Part shown: piece by piece, positions 24,300 to 34,444 of the stretch
How positions within the stretch are numbered: position 1 is the first letter of the stretch
Layout of the letters: the number at the start of each line of letters is the position of its first letter
Assembly: GCA_963575745.1 (NCBI GenBank)
Contig: CAUYUJ010012202.1
Span: forward strand, 116,001-180,000
DNA length: 64,000 nucleotides
Source: Prorocentrum cordatum
Lineage: Eukaryota > Sar > Dinophyceae > Prorocentrales > Prorocentraceae
Direction of reading: 5' to 3'
Position numbers and translations under genes: made by a program
The notes under the pieces: generated by a model
Database searches by the model: none
The model's input: only the letters and a program-made list of their open reading frames with translations
Told to the model about the DNA's origin: nothing

Positions 24300-24735
24300 G
24301 CCCAAGAGGCTCCCCAGGAGGCCCCAAGAGGTCAGAGTTGCGGTTGTCTCAGGCGGTAGTGGCCAGATCACCTGCTCAGGGCATCTCGCAACTCAGAATG
24401 GCGAGGGTCTCAGGCGGAAGTGGCCAGACCACCTTGGGGCAATGCATCTCCGAGGTCAGAGTTCGGATGATGTCTCAGGCGAAAGTGGCCCGACCACCTC
24501 AGCTCAATGCATCTCGGGACCCAGCGTTGCGAGGATGTCTCAGGCCAACCGCCATGGGGCAGGGCGCCACGGGGCAGGGCGCCACGGGGCAGGGCAGGGC
24601 GCCTGCGAGGTCAGAGATCGCACGATGTCTCAAGCGAAATCGGCGCGAACACCTCACCCCAGGGCGTCTCGGAACCCAAAAATGCGAGCACGTCTCAACA
24701 GAAAGTGCCCGGACCACCGCGGGGCAGGGCAGTTC
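24300..24735. repeat. About 64-bp tandem repeat, six units
   Basis: GTCTCAGGCG or variants recur near 24346, 24408, 24472, 24537, 24627 and 24691, each followed by AAGTGGCC...ACCAC and ...GGGCATCTCG. A single related piece is at 2417 and a weaker one at 2582. Confidence 0.8.
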
Positions 24736-25125
24736 GAGCGCCGGCAGGCGCTCCAAAGAAGAAGAACAATGATAATGCTAATCAAGATGTGGAGTGAATG
24801 GGATGTAAGATGTAGGTGAGGAGATGTATTTGCTGAAAGGCTTGGCAGTTTGTTTTGCAATCGCTTTGACTGGCCGGTCTTGAGTCAAGAGGCGACGGAA
24901 CGCACAGAAGCAGAGCTGGGGGCTAATGAGCTGCCCCCTTCAACTCTCCCCCCGGGCTGTCGCTCTGGGTCAGTGCCGGCCCATCATGGAAAACACTTCG
25001 CAAGTAGTGCCCGGGAGGCACAGGTCGTAGCTACGGTGCGCAATTCATGAGCTCGCCCATGCATCACCCGGCTTATCCAGTGCAAATGCGTGTATGTATT
25101 GTGGCCTACATTTCCGGAGGGAGAA

Positions 25126-25205
25126 ATACAAGTGGCACGTGTGCAATAGCCCTTGCACAAAAAGGAGGGGGGAGGAGGACGAGGAGGAGGAGGAGGAGGA
25201 GGAGG
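25126..25205. other. LINE 3' flank with (GGA)n tail
   Basis: Downstream of the LINE stop (minus strand reads toward lower positions) is a (TCC)n tract at 25163-25203. An 18-bp sequence ATACAAGTGGCACGTGTG at 25126-25143 is identical to 1896-1913. A simple-sequence tail is compatible with a LINE 3' end, but I see no target-site duplication. Confidence 0.4.
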
Positions 25206-25234
25206 CACAGCGTCCCCCTCGATGTCTGCCTGCC

Positions 25235-26161
25235 TTATGCCCCGTCGCGAAGCTCGACGACTCGCCGCCTCAACATACCAGCATCGAGGAAAAGTGACCG
25301 GCGATGGCGGAGCGGGAGTCGGAGCGCGACGCGGGCTGGAGCCTGCAGTGCCACGGCCTCCTCGAGGTGCAGGGGATGACCTGTCCTCCCTGCACGGGCC
25401 GCGGCGAGGCGAAACAGATGATACATGGCTGTGACAAAGACGAAGTCGCCTCTGAGACCGAGACGAGCTCGAATGGAGGATGGGAGATCAGAACGAAGAA
25501 CAACGGCAGCATGGTAATGGAGGCGGCGGCAGTGGCAGACGTAATGCGTCGTCGTCCCGAGGACGTCGCAACCGAAGATACACTGCTGCCAACGTTGCAC
25601 ACGGCATCCTGTGATCCAAGCTCCGAGCCAGGTGCGCAACATAATAGGAGGCCATGACGGGGGCACGTCCCGCAGGCGCTCTCGAATCAGATCCCAGTCC
25701 ACCTCCCCCCCGCCCAGAGTCGGAACGAACCAGGAGCGCACTCGGCGTTCAAGAAGACCCTCGAGAGGGAGGGAGAACACCTCTGCCTGCAGCTCCGCCG
25801 CGAAAATCCTCTGCCACTTGGGCCCGGGGATCGCAGAGCCTTCCAGGAACCGCCCAACCGCCCTCGCCCCGCCCACGCGCAGCCTGCGATCCCCAGGAAA
25901 TCCCTGAGCGGCAGCCTCGAGGTTGAGGACGAGAGGTGGAGATTGCCAGAAAGCAGGAGCAAGGAGAGGTGAGTGCCACAGCGCCGCGGGGCAATGCTCG
26001 ACGAGGCCGTCCCTCAGCATGCGGAGAGTGGCTTGCCAATGAGGGAGCGTAACAAGAGCGGTACGCATGGCAGCAGCGGCAGCAGTGATGTACAGCGACC
26101 GCACTCGTTGGCCGCTCCAGGTGCCGAGGTTAAACCAATCCGAGTAACGCAGAGCCGACAT
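25235..26161 (-). CDS. LINE C-terminal region with zinc knuckle
   Basis: A 308-codon frame following the RT. Near residue 200 it contains CIFGCDVLGTTTHYVCHC, a C-x3-C-x7-H-x3-C knuckle of the kind found at LINE C-termini. It ends in an Arg-rich tail and a TAA. The rest is Leu/Trp-rich and has no family I recognise. Confidence 0.72.
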   Translation of the reverse strand: MSALRYSDWFNLGTWSGQRVRSLYITAAAAAMRTALVTLPHWQATLRMLRDGLVEHCPAALWHSPLLAPAFWQSPPLVLNLEAAAQGFPGDRRLRVGGARAVGRFLEGSAIPGPKWQRIFAAELQAEVFSLPLEGLLERRVRSWFVPTLGGGEVDWDLIRERLRDVPPSWPPIMLRTWLGAWITGCRVQRWQQCIFGCDVLGTTTHYVCHCRRLHYHAAVVLRSDLPSSIRARLGLRGDFVFVTAMYHLFRLAAARAGRTGHPLHLEEAVALQAPARVALRLPLRHRRSLFLDAGMLRRRVVELRDGA

Positions 26162-26717
26162 CGGCCACTTGAAAACCTGGGCCAGAAACTGCCGCTCGAT
26201 TTAGCAACTTCCCAAGGGATCGGAACCAACTGCAGAACATACGAAGGCACACTGAGCGCCCGCTGACCGTAAAGAGAGACCCCGTCGAAAGATCGTGCCT
26301 CACATCCGCGATCGCTCTGGTCCGAGTGGCCATCTTGTTGAGAGGAGCTCGAAGGTTGCGCAACGGATCCACCCCAGGCCCCAGCCAGAACCCCAGGTAC
26401 AAAACCTCGGACGCGATTTCAAATTCCTCCCAGCAGGCCGAGCTCGGTGGGATGGTGGCTCCTGAACGGGGGCACGTGCATTCACGGAGGAGCTGACGAA
26501 AATCGCTCGCGAGACTATCGGAGAGAGCAGCACTTAGCGGGACGACACGGCATTTCTCGGCTTTGAGCGTGAGCCCCGCTAGGTGTTCAGCAATGCGGAA
26601 GATTCGGGCGGTCTCACGGTAACCTTTCCGAGATGAGAGAGTGGCGCCAATGTCGTCGGCGCATGCCCGAATCTGGCCGTGTCCTGGCCTCTGCACACTG
26701 CGATGCATGTCCCACAA
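26130..26717 (-). CDS. LINE reverse transcriptase, catalytic CADD part
   Basis: Opens just after the frame change and includes RACADDIGATL, the A/C-x-D-D catalytic box, then GLTLKAEKC and VLYLGFWLG, which match the thumb-side RT boxes (LGxxL/I). It leads through LRAPLNKMATRTRAI into the C-terminal region. Another 1-nt shift near 26150 joins it to the next frame. Confidence 0.85.
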   Translation of the reverse strand: MWDMHRSVQRPGHGQIRACADDIGATLSSRKGYRETARIFRIAEHLAGLTLKAEKCRVVPLSAALSDSLASDFRQLLRECTCPRSGATIPPSSACWEEFEIASEVLYLGFWLGPGVDPLRNLRAPLNKMATRTRAIADVRHDLSTGSLFTVSGRSVCLRMFCSWFRSLGKLLNRAAVSGPGFQVADVGSALLGLV

Positions 26718-28080
26718 AAACTATCAATCGCAATGACAAAGAGGCGGCCGCTGAGAGGAAGAAGGAAACCGCGGACAGAGAAGAGGCAGGGATTGAGATG
26801 ATAGAAGCCTTGAATCGCGAGCGAGCACCCGCGAGGAAGCTTTATCTGCCGCAGCGCAAGCATAAGCCAAGGCTGGCTGACCGATGGAAACGCTTGGGCG
26901 AAGTCGAAGGCCCAAATGGCACCGTCTGGAAGCTCACGTGCGCTGATAAGCCTCGCGTGAGCATCGAGCTCGTAGACGTTCGATAAAAAGTTGCGGCCCC
27001 GAATGAAGCCTCGTTGCACGGGGGCGCCAAGCTCCTTCACCACCTCAGACGGACCCGAGTTGGCGACACCAGCAACGATCTTGCTGCTCGTGTTTTTCAA
27101 ACCGATGGGGCGGGTGCCCTTCCCGTGGCGAACAACCCCTCCAGAGCGCTCATCATCGCCATCGAGAACCCCCTTTGGAATGAAAACCTGCAGACATGCA
27201 TAGAAGTCGAGATGCATACGTTGGCCGCTCGCCAACCAGTGGAACGCGTTTAACAAGACCTGGGGGCCCTGGCCGAATCCCCATGCGGTGTACGCAAGCC
27301 CATCAGGGCCAGGCTCCGCGTGCGAAACACGTCGAATAAACCGTCGGATCGAGGCAAGCGAGGGAGGACAAAGTTGGGTGAAGTCCTGCTCAGACGCAAA
27401 TCTAGAGAGATAACGCTGGCCCCATCGCGGGACTTCCTGCTGCTTTTCAAAACTCGGGCTCCAGTAAGCCCTGAGGGCCGCCGTCTGGCCCTCGGCAGAA
27501 GCATGAACGGTCGAAGCAGCCCCGTCGAAACCACCCTCCACCACTCCCGCCAGGTACCGCCTTCGATTGAACGGGGACCAGATCTGGGCACGACGTCGTA
27601 AGGCTCTCGCTTGGGATCGGAGACGAGCACGGCGTCCATGCGCCCTAGAAGCCCTTTCGGCCCGCTGGAGCCGCTCGGCTTCGGCCTGGGCCCCCTGGCG
27701 CTGCAAATCCGAGTGCGCACGGGCAAAGGCATCAGGGGAGGTGAGAACGACAGACGAAGACGACGGATCGACCGAGAAGAAGGAGCGGAGCCACGGATGC
27801 CTTTGCCAAAGGATGTTTCCCAAGCGAGAATCCTGACGCCAGACAGCCCGAGCAAGAGAGCGCAGGAGCAGCGAGCGGCTCTCGCGCGTCCTGGGGCGGT
27901 CACGCAGCTGCAGATCGCGAACGGCACGAGCAGCTGCCTGCCGGCATCGGGTCGCCATCTCCAGCTCCGCCGGCGCCGAGAAGTGGAGGTCCACAGCAGA
28001 GGTGCAGGCGAACGTGTCGAACTCGCCGATGCCAGCAATCCTCTCGTGCTCCTCGAGTCGGCGCGTAGAGAGGGTCGCTG
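26579..28080 (-). CDS. LINE reverse transcriptase, N-terminal part
   Basis: The frame closes at 26579. Upstream of about 28070 it is a shadow of the endonuclease frame; from there it reads RLEEHERIAGIGEF onward. RT blocks are in order: AEPGPDGLAY, QVFIPKG, RPIGLKNTSSKIVAGV, QRGFIRGRNFLSNV, WAFDFAQAFPSVS (first catalytic Asp) and FLLPLSGRLFVIAIDSF. The sense frame then shifts near 26720, before the catalytic CADD box. The domain order is that of LINE RTs. Confidence 0.88.
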
Positions 28081-28985
28081 AAGATGCTCCGTGGGATCTT
28101 CCGAGAGCGCGGCTCGCCATTGGAGTCCCAGCGTCGCGACTGCCTGGAGATCTCGAGCGGCACGTGGTCGGACAGGTGCGCATCATGGAACTCCTGCGGT
28201 TCGCCTCGGTGCCGAGCGCATTGCCAAATCTGGCAAAGAAGCCATGGGGGCGTCGCCGTGAAGCACCTGTCAATGCGGGAGCCAGTCCGCGCGCCTACAT
28301 GGAAGTGGCTGAGGCCAGGCGCCACGAGCTCCGTGAGATGCCGAAAGATCCTCGCCCACCTCGAGCGACCTGCATGAGACTGGCGACCCGCAGATGCACG
28401 CGCCGCAGCGGAGCCAGCAGGGCCAGAGGCAGGGCGCCGAAGGCGACCGCGGACGTAGACAAGCTCCGCAGTGGAGTAGTCGACCTCCTCGTCAGCAAGA
28501 TTGAAATCGCCAATCATGAGAATACTGAACTTCAAGGGGTCGTGACGGACCTGCTCGAGCTGGGGCAGAAACGCTTGCCAGATGGCGCTGAAGTCCTTCG
28601 CATCAAGATCGTGGTTGTGAACGTTCCAGTGGTACCAGCAAAAGCCAGAGCGCCTGTGGACAAGCTTGAGGCAGAGCACCCTCCCCACCACAATCTCGAG
28701 GGGCGTGGCCTGGAGGTCCACCATGAGAGAAGCAGGAATGAGAGTGCAGACGCCACCACAGCCAGCAGAGCCAAAGACCGCGACCCCTCCACGAAGACGC
28801 GAGAGAAGCCCCTCAACTGCCGCAGGGGGGCCATGAACTTCTTGAAGGGCCGTGATGGAGGAGGGCGAGAGGAGGGGTGCACGATGTCGGCCTTGCGGGC
28901 CATGACGGAGGATTGACGATGAAGAAGAGCCCGACAGTTCCAGCTGTTGAAGACCAGCTGGTCGGTGTTGCAGAACGTGGTACCC
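28050..28985 (-). CDS. LINE APE-type endonuclease domain
   Basis: The start of the domain, DQLVFNSWNCRALL, is in one frame (28985 to about 28905). The rest is in the frame closing at 27900: ITALQEVHG (catalytic Glu box), ILMIGDFNL (Asn/Asp box), SRIDRCF (Ser-x-Ile-Asp-Arg) and LSDHVPL (Ser-Asp-His). These are the conserved motifs of the apurinic endonuclease-like (exo_endo_phos) domain that nicks the target DNA in LINEs. A single-nt shift in a C/T-rich stretch near 28890 separates the parts. A second shift near 28070 leads into the RT frame. Confidence 0.88.
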
Positions 28986-29948
28986 ATTCAACTCGATGTG
29001 CCTGGGCAGGGAGAGCTCGTTGGCGAGCTTGTCCAGGTCAGCACGTGCCAGACGAAGATCAGAGAGAGCGCCCAGATTCCACTGCACCTTCGGGGGATCG
29101 GACGGGTCGACGACAACGCGGGCGAGGATCTCCCAGTCGACGGACAGCGTGCCTGCCTCCTTGTCCATGAAGACCCTCTTCCCGATGAAGTCCTGCAACT
29201 TGTCACGCAGCTTCTTGGTGCTGCGCTCCCTTGCAATCTCGAACCTGTTGCGGTCGACGCTGACGTAGATCGGGATTCGGCGACCACCAGACATCGGGGC
29301 CGAAAACTGCCGCCAAACTCCATGAGCGTCGCGGAGGAGAGCGTGAGCCTGGCGAACCCGCGCAGCGCACGTGACCGCGAGTCCCTTGAAGCGGAGAATG
29401 AACCTGCGACCCAGCTCGTCGCCCTCCTGCTCGAAGTCCTTGCCAGCCTCGTAGTTGGCGGCCTGCATCCAGCCAGCCAGCGCATCAACGACCAGGTTCT
29501 TGCCAACATCCTCCTTCGCAGTGATGACGAAGATGCCAGGGTCCGTGGCGCGCTGCCACTCCGCGGTCCGCGCGATGGGCTCGCGCGGGGCGGCGCGAGC
29601 GAGGTCCAGCTCCTGCTCCAGCTTCGAGAAGCGGTCGGAGAGCGAGGCGTGAGCGGACTCGGCGGCACCCAACCGCTTCTCGACCTCAGCCATGCGGAGT
29701 TCATGCGCTCTGAACCTTGCCTGCATCGCCGAGTCGAGCTGAGCAACGAGGGGCTGCACCACGTTCGAGATGGTGCGCGGGGGCCCCGTGCGAACCATGT
29801 TGGCGATAGACTCAGCGGAGGCGCGGGACATCTCTGCAATGATGTCCGTCTTGAAGCGCTCGAGCGCCTCAGACATGCCAGGGATAGCACTGGCCGGTGC
29901 CGCCACATTGCCAGGGGCCGCCCCAGCGGCCGAAGCGTCACCAGGCAC
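28960..29948 (-). CDS. LINE N-terminal region, coiled-coil part
   Basis: Second frame, from about 29948. It has a heptad-like stretch (MSEALERFKTDIIAEMSRAS; LRMAEVEKRLGAAESAHASL; FSKLEQELDLARA), fitting a coiled coil, then a folded segment with FVITAKEDVGKNLVVDALAG and RRIPIYVSVDRNRFEIARER, ending near HIELNGYH. This resembles LINE ORF1 organisation (coiled coil, then a nucleic-acid-binding fold). I cannot assign a family. The frame continues past 28960 but the sense frame changes. Confidence 0.6.
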
Positions 29949-30433
29949 ATGAGAAGGAGGGCATCAGGGCGACCAGGGGCGGCGCGGAGATGAGCAGCCC
30001 ATGGGTCGGCACCAGGCGGCCAGCATGGAGCGCCAGCGGGCTCTTGAGGCGGCGTGGGGAGGCCGACGACGGGCGCCCCCGGGGCCCAGGGACCAGCAGC
30101 AAGTTCTGGTAGGGCGCCAGCACGATGCGCCTGTACGGTCTCGACCACGGCCTGCCCGTCGGTCGGGAAGGTCGGGCACAGGTCCAGCGCGCCCACGTCT
30201 TCACGAGACATCGGTCCACCAGACGGCTCGCCTCGGGCCGTGCTGCGACCAGCGCTGCGGGAGCGCTGGGAGCTGGCGGCGCCAGAGCTTGGCGGGGGCC
30301 GATGGTCACCGCGACGATCGCGACGAGAGGGGCGAGCTGACGGAGAAGCTGAAGAGGATAATGATTTGTCCGAGCCATCCGAGCGCTGCGCCTGCCTACG
30401 GACCTTCTTGTCCTTGCGGCGGCCGCTGCCCAT
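29940..30433 (-). CDS. LINE N-terminal region (ORF1-like), first part
   Basis: ATG at 30433 opens a frame beginning MGSGRRKDKKVRRQ, strongly basic, then Ser/Arg/Pro-rich. The mRNA leader from the spliced leaders to this ATG would be about 120 nt and holds one upstream ATG at 30549. The frame (it stays open nominally to 28988) stops looking like protein near 29945, where the neighbouring frame takes over, so a 1-nt shift is likely. Role inferred only from position: nucleic-acid binding is typical of this part of LINEs. Confidence 0.55.
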
Positions 30434-30555
30434 TCACTCGAAAGGAACTGAGTGGGGGCGCCCAACTCCCCCCGTGAAGGCGCAAAGAAACACGGTGGTC
30501 TAGCCTCTAGCCGCGGGCCAGCGGTATCCATGCGGCCGCTGGGCGACATGGGTAC

Positions 30556-30570
30556 CTTGAGCCAAAATGG
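30556..30570 (-). other. Truncated relict spliced leader
   Basis: CCATTTTGGCTCAAG, that is the leader lacking its first bases CCGTAG. This is the form expected when trans-splicing uses the AG inside an older genomic leader as acceptor. Together with the complete leader upstream it records two rounds of trans-splicing and reverse transcription. Confidence 0.9.
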
Positions 30571-30592
30571 CTTGAGCCAAAATGGCTACGGA
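30571..30592 (-). other. DinoSL: Complete dinoflagellate spliced leader (DinoSL) fixed in genomic DNA
   Basis: The minus strand reads T, then CCGTAGCCATTTTGGCTCAAG, which equals the known 22-nt leader (first base A, G or T). It is directly followed by a second, 5'-truncated leader. Genomic leaders at the 5' end of a gene are known as relict leaders of retroposed mRNAs. A spliced-leader RNA gene is less likely: leaders overlap head to tail and an ORF follows, though the GTAC after the second copy resembles a splice donor. Confidence 0.93.
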
Positions 30593-30720
30593 GGAGGAGG
30601 GGGAGGAGGGGGAGGTGGAGGAGGAGGGGGGAAGAGGGGGCAAGGCATCGCCCTCTGGGCCCAGCAACGGGGCCCAAGTCCCAGGCGGGGAGGGCGGGGG
30701 AGGCGGCGCGCGTCGCGACG
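30590..30720. repeat. G/A-rich tract upstream of the LINE
   Basis: GGAGGAGGAGGGGG tract directly against the 5' base of the spliced leader, so this is the insertion flank. Confidence 0.6.
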
Positions 30721-31690
30721 CGGAATGAAGTGCTCGGAGTGGAGGGGGCACGGGGCGGAGGTCCCACTGGGGCGCTGGGGGCGCGGAGAGGGGGGTGGTG
30801 GTGTGTGCCGCGACGCGGAATAAACTGTCGGGGCGGAGGGGGCACTGGGCGGGGCTTGGGGCAGAGGGCCACGGGGCGGGGGTCCAACTGGGGCGCTGGG
30901 GAAAGGGGGGGAAGGGGGGAGGTGGCGTGCGTCGCGACGCGGAATAAAATTGTCGGGGCGGAGGGGGCACGGGGCGGAGCCCCCACTGGGGCGCTGGGGG
31001 ACGCGGGGAGGGAGGTGGGGGAGGTGGTGTGCGGCGCGACGCGGGATGAAGCGTTAGTGGCGGAAGGGGCAGTGGGCGGGGCCCCCGCTGGGGCGCTGGG
31101 GACGCGGGGGGGCTCGGGGCAGAGAACCACGGCGCGGGGGTCCCACTCTGGCGCTGGGGGCGCGGAGGGGGGGGGTGCGACGCGTAATGCAGCGTTCGTG
31201 TCGGAGGGGGCAGTGGGCGGGGGCCCCGCTGGGGCGCTGGGGGCGCGGTGGGGCTTGGGGCAGAGAGCCACGGCGCGGGGGCCCCACACTGGCGCTGGGG
31301 ACGCGGGGGCGGGGGGGGGGGGGGGGGGGGGGGGGGGAGGGGGGTGGGGGGGGGGGGGGAAAGGGGGGGTGACGCGGGATAAAGCGTTCGTGTGGCGGAG
31401 GGGGCAGCGGGCGGGGCGGCCCCCCGCTGGGGCGCTGGGGGCGCGGTGGGCTCGGGGCAGAAAGCCGCGGCGCGGGGGCTCCACACTGGCGCTGGGGGCG
31501 CGGGGGGGCGGGGGGGGGCGACGCTGGATGAAGCGTTCGCGGGGGAGGGGGCAGTGGGCGGGGCCCCCGCTGGGGCGCCGGGGGCGCGGGGGGGCTCGGG
31601 GCAGAGAGCCGCGGCGCGGGGGCCCCACTCTGGCGCTGAGGACGCGCGGGGGGGTGGGGAGCGACGCGAAATAAAATGTCGGGAGCTCTA
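30720..31690. repeat. G-rich minisatellite, about 100-130-bp units
   Basis: Units of the form CGACGCGGAATAAA...GGGGCGGAGGGGGCA...GGGGCGCTGGGG...GCGCGG. Includes a G run of about 50 bases near 31312-31365. Minus-strand frames of 300-836 codons here are Pro/Ala/Arg-rich repeat translations. Confidence 0.88.
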
Positions 31691-32945
31691 GACACCCTGT
31701 GCAAGAGAATAAAGTGGTCGGGGCGGAGGGGGCGGCGCGCTGGGCTGGGCTGCTGGGGGGAAGAAAAGGGGGGGGGGTGCGACGACGACGCCAAAATAAA
31801 GTTGTCGGGGCGGAAGAGGGCGGCGCGCCGGGCTGCCCGGGAGGAGAGGGGGGTGGGTGGGTGGGGGGGGGGGGGGGATGGGGGCGACGACGAACGCCGA
31901 AATAAAGTGGTCGGGGCGGAGAGGGCGGCGCGCTGGGGCTGCTGGGGAAAAGGACCAGGGGGGCGACGACGACGCCGAAATAAAGTGGTCGGGCGGAGGG
32001 GGCAGCGCGCTGGGCTGCTGAGGAGAGAGAGGGGGGGGGGGGTGGGGCGACGACGACGCCGAAATAAAGTCGTCGGGGCGGAGGGGGCGGTGCGCCGGGG
32101 TGCTGGGGAGCGACACATAGCGACACATGTCGACACAACGCCGAAATAGGGCGACGACGACGCCGAAATAAAGTGGTCGGGGCGGAGAGGGCGGTGCGCT
32201 GGGCTGCTGGGGAAAGCGACACATGTCGACACAACGCCGAAATAGGGCGACGACGACGCCGAAATAAAATGGTCGGGGCGGAGAGGGCGGCGCGCTGGGC
32301 TGCTGGGGAAAAGGACAGGGGGGGGCGACGACGACGCCGAAATAAAGTGGTCGGGGCGGATAGGGAGGGGGGGGGGGGGGCGCGACGACGCCGAGATAAA
32401 GGGGGGAGGGGGGGTGGGGGGGACGACGACGCCGAAATAAAGTCGGGGCGGAGGGGCGGTGCGCTGGGGTGCTGGGGAGCGACGCGCAGCGACACATGTC
32501 GACACAACGCCGAAATAAGGCGACGACGACGCCGAAATAAAGTGGCTGGGGCGGAGAGGGCGGTGCGCCGGGCTGCTGGGGAAAGCGACGCATCTCGACG
32601 CAACGCCGAAATAGGGCGACGACGCCGAAATAGAGTGGTCGGGGCGGAGAAGGCGGCGCGCTGGGCTGCTGGGGAAAAGGACGGGGGGGGGCGACGACGA
32701 CGCCGAAATAAAGTGGTCGGGGCGGAGGGGGCAGCGCGCTGGGCTGCTGAGGAGAGGGGGAGGGGGAGGGGCGACGACGACGCCGAAATAAAATCGTCGG
32801 GGCGGAGGGGGCGGTGCGCTGGGGTGCTGGGGAGCGACACATAGCGACGCATGTCGACACAACGCCGAAATAAAGTGGTCGGGGCGGAGGGGGCAGCGCG
32901 CTGGGCTGCTGAGGAGAGGGAGAAGGGGGGGGAGGGAGAAATACA
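31690..32945. repeat. G-rich minisatellite, about 80-105-bp units
   Basis: About 13 units of the form CGACGACGACGCCGAAATAAAGTGGTCGGGGCGGAG...GCGCGCTGGGCTGCTGGGGA. Some units carry an insert with GCGACACATGTCGACACAACG. Each keeps AATAAA. Related to the preceding array. Confidence 0.9.
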
Positions 32946-33114
32946 CTGAAAAGACTCCCTTCTGGAAAACGAGGTCGCGTAATTCAACATGAAATGCACG
33001 CCTAAAGATTCACTCACGCAAGTTGGCGCTCAAAAGCGCCGCCGGCGTGTTTATACACGTGCTTTTGTGGGCGGCTATAGAGGCCACCCACACTCACCTT
33101 CAAAAGACAGCGCG

Positions 33115-33225
33115 GCACTTTTCAATGCCGTTGCTCAACGGTTGCAGCCGCAGACACATTTCTATGCCTTTGGCTCAGAGGTTGCGGCCGCAGACACATT
33201 TCTATGCCTTTGGCTCAGTACTCGT
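33115..33225. repeat. About 40-bp direct repeat, two to three units
   Basis: GGTTGCGGCCGCAGACACATTTCTATGCCTTTGGCTCAG is present at about 33180-33218; its halves recur just upstream. Sequence between 32945 and 33410 is otherwise unremarkable; it could hold the 3' end of element B. Confidence 0.7.
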
Positions 33226-33431
33226 TGCCGGTCAAGCTGCCGCTGGCGCGGTGTTCGCCGCAGGCGCGTTTCAATGCCCACGGCTGTCGGCTGCGGCGTG
33301 CTGCTGTGGAGTGCTGCTGCCAGTTCAGTTCCCTGCCACTGTGCTGCCGGTGGTCTGCTTGCGTCCGTTCGCAAAGGTCGTGCTGGCCGCGGCGTGTGTC
33401 GCGCGGCATTCGCCCCTGTTGATGACCGAGA

Positions 33432-34244
33432 TCAGCTGGTCACGAGGGGCAGATCCCTTGGCAAGGCCGTCAGCCAGCATATCCCTCGCGTCCGTCCAGA
33501 AGAGACGTCGCAGCGTGCCAGACTGCAGGGGTTCGACAGAACGTGCAGTTTCAGGCTACCCTCAACGAGTTCACCAACGTCTGTGGCAGCTAAGCAATCG
33601 AACGCGCTCCTGGCATCGACTGCTGCGTCGACTAGGGGTTGGAGCCGTCCACTGTCCAGGTCGTCCGCCAAGCTTTTGGCTGTGGCCTTGCAACCGTGGT
33701 AGATCTGGTGGAGGCAAATCTGGATCACCAAAAGGATCTCCAAGGTGTCCACTAAACCATTCAACTCGCCGCTGAAGGTCAAACGAACTACTCGGCGCTG
33801 GCGTCTGCGCTGGAACTCCAAGACGTTGCAAACCCCATCTGGAGATGCTGGCGCCGAGTCGCAATCCGCGTTGAGGAGAATGACACAGCCGCGGAGTGCA
33901 AGTCCAGAAGACTCCTCCGGAATGGCTTTGAAAGCTGCGACCGTGATTCCAACCAGTCTGAGGCGTCCCGGCAACTTCCTGAACAAGATGCCGACCTTGT
34001 GCCGGCGGACCCACCGCAAGACAAAGTTCAAACGCTTCAGATCCTGTGCTCTTGGTCCGGCTCCGCGTCGCTGGAGTGCCTGCACGTATACCGCGATGGC
34101 CGACAGTGTGAGGCAGAGCCAGGCAACGCCGCCTTCGCTGACGTTTTGCTCGTCTTGCAGCTCAGCGTTGAACTTCTTGTCGATCTCCCTGAGGGATGCC
34201 ACGTACTTCTCCTGGTGCGTGTAGATGCCGTTTGCTCTGGTCAC
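33432..34244 (-). CDS. Copia-type RNase H region (element B)
   Basis: A 270-codon frame continuing from the RT: THQEKYVASLREID, then LNFVLRWVRRHKVGILFRKL, AAFKAIPEESSGLALRG and RLTFSGELNGL match the RNase H region of dinoflagellate Copia-like polyproteins. DARSAFDCLAATDVGELVEG follows. Near 33505 the sense moves to another frame, where FWTDARDMLADGLAKG gives the usual C-terminal motif. Broken by frameshifts, so not functional as written. Confidence 0.78.
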   Translation of the reverse strand: MTRANGIYTHQEKYVASLREIDKKFNAELQDEQNVSEGGVAWLCLTLSAIAVYVQALQRRGAGPRAQDLKRLNFVLRWVRRHKVGILFRKLPGRLRLVGITVAAFKAIPEESSGLALRGCVILLNADCDSAPASPDGVCNVLEFQRRRQRRVVRLTFSGELNGLVDTLEILLVIQICLHQIYHGCKATAKSLADDLDSGRLQPLVDAAVDARSAFDCLAATDVGELVEGSLKLHVLSNPCSLARCDVSSGRTRGICWLTALPRDLPLVTS

Positions 34245-34444
34245 GTGCTCAATGCCGACATGCGTGAAGTTGGATCACTCCTGTGTGCATGTGCCCACGT
34301 GTTTCTCCAAATGCCGGAGGAGCTTCACAGCGACCGTCCTCGGGGCTCCACCCTTCAAGTCGTCTACGTGTGCACTGAGGATCATGTTCAACTGGACACG
34401 CGTGTCGTGGAGCACCTACAGCTGCGGAGCCGCGTACAAAACTG

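Larger units (their letters stand above)
25235..30592 (-). mobile_element. LINE (non-LTR retrotransposon) headed by a double spliced leader
   Basis: Read on the minus strand, the order is: full DinoSL (30592-30571), truncated DinoSL (30570-30556), basic N-terminal frame, APE-type endonuclease, reverse transcriptase, C-terminal zinc knuckle, (TCC)n tail. This is the layout of APE-class LINEs. The frame changes near 29.95, 28.95, 28.07, 26.72 and 26.15 kb, so the copy is inactive as written, unless some indels are sequencing errors. The intact leader implies full-length reverse transcription of a trans-spliced mRNA. Confidence 0.88.

Noticed and set aside
28947-29993. 348-codon plus-strand frame opposite the LINE N-terminal region
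   Set aside because: It is the antisense shadow of the coiled-coil part; no motif, and the minus strand carries the domain order of a LINE.
30556-30592. Spliced-leader RNA gene
   Set aside because: The GTAC after the second leader resembles a donor site, but two leaders overlap head to tail, a long ORF of a LINE follows, and I see no promoter-like or tandem gene-plus-spacer structure.
30507-33017. 836-codon and 630-codon minus-strand frames
   Set aside because: They translate G-rich minisatellites into Pro/Ala/Arg repeats and overlap each other in different frames.
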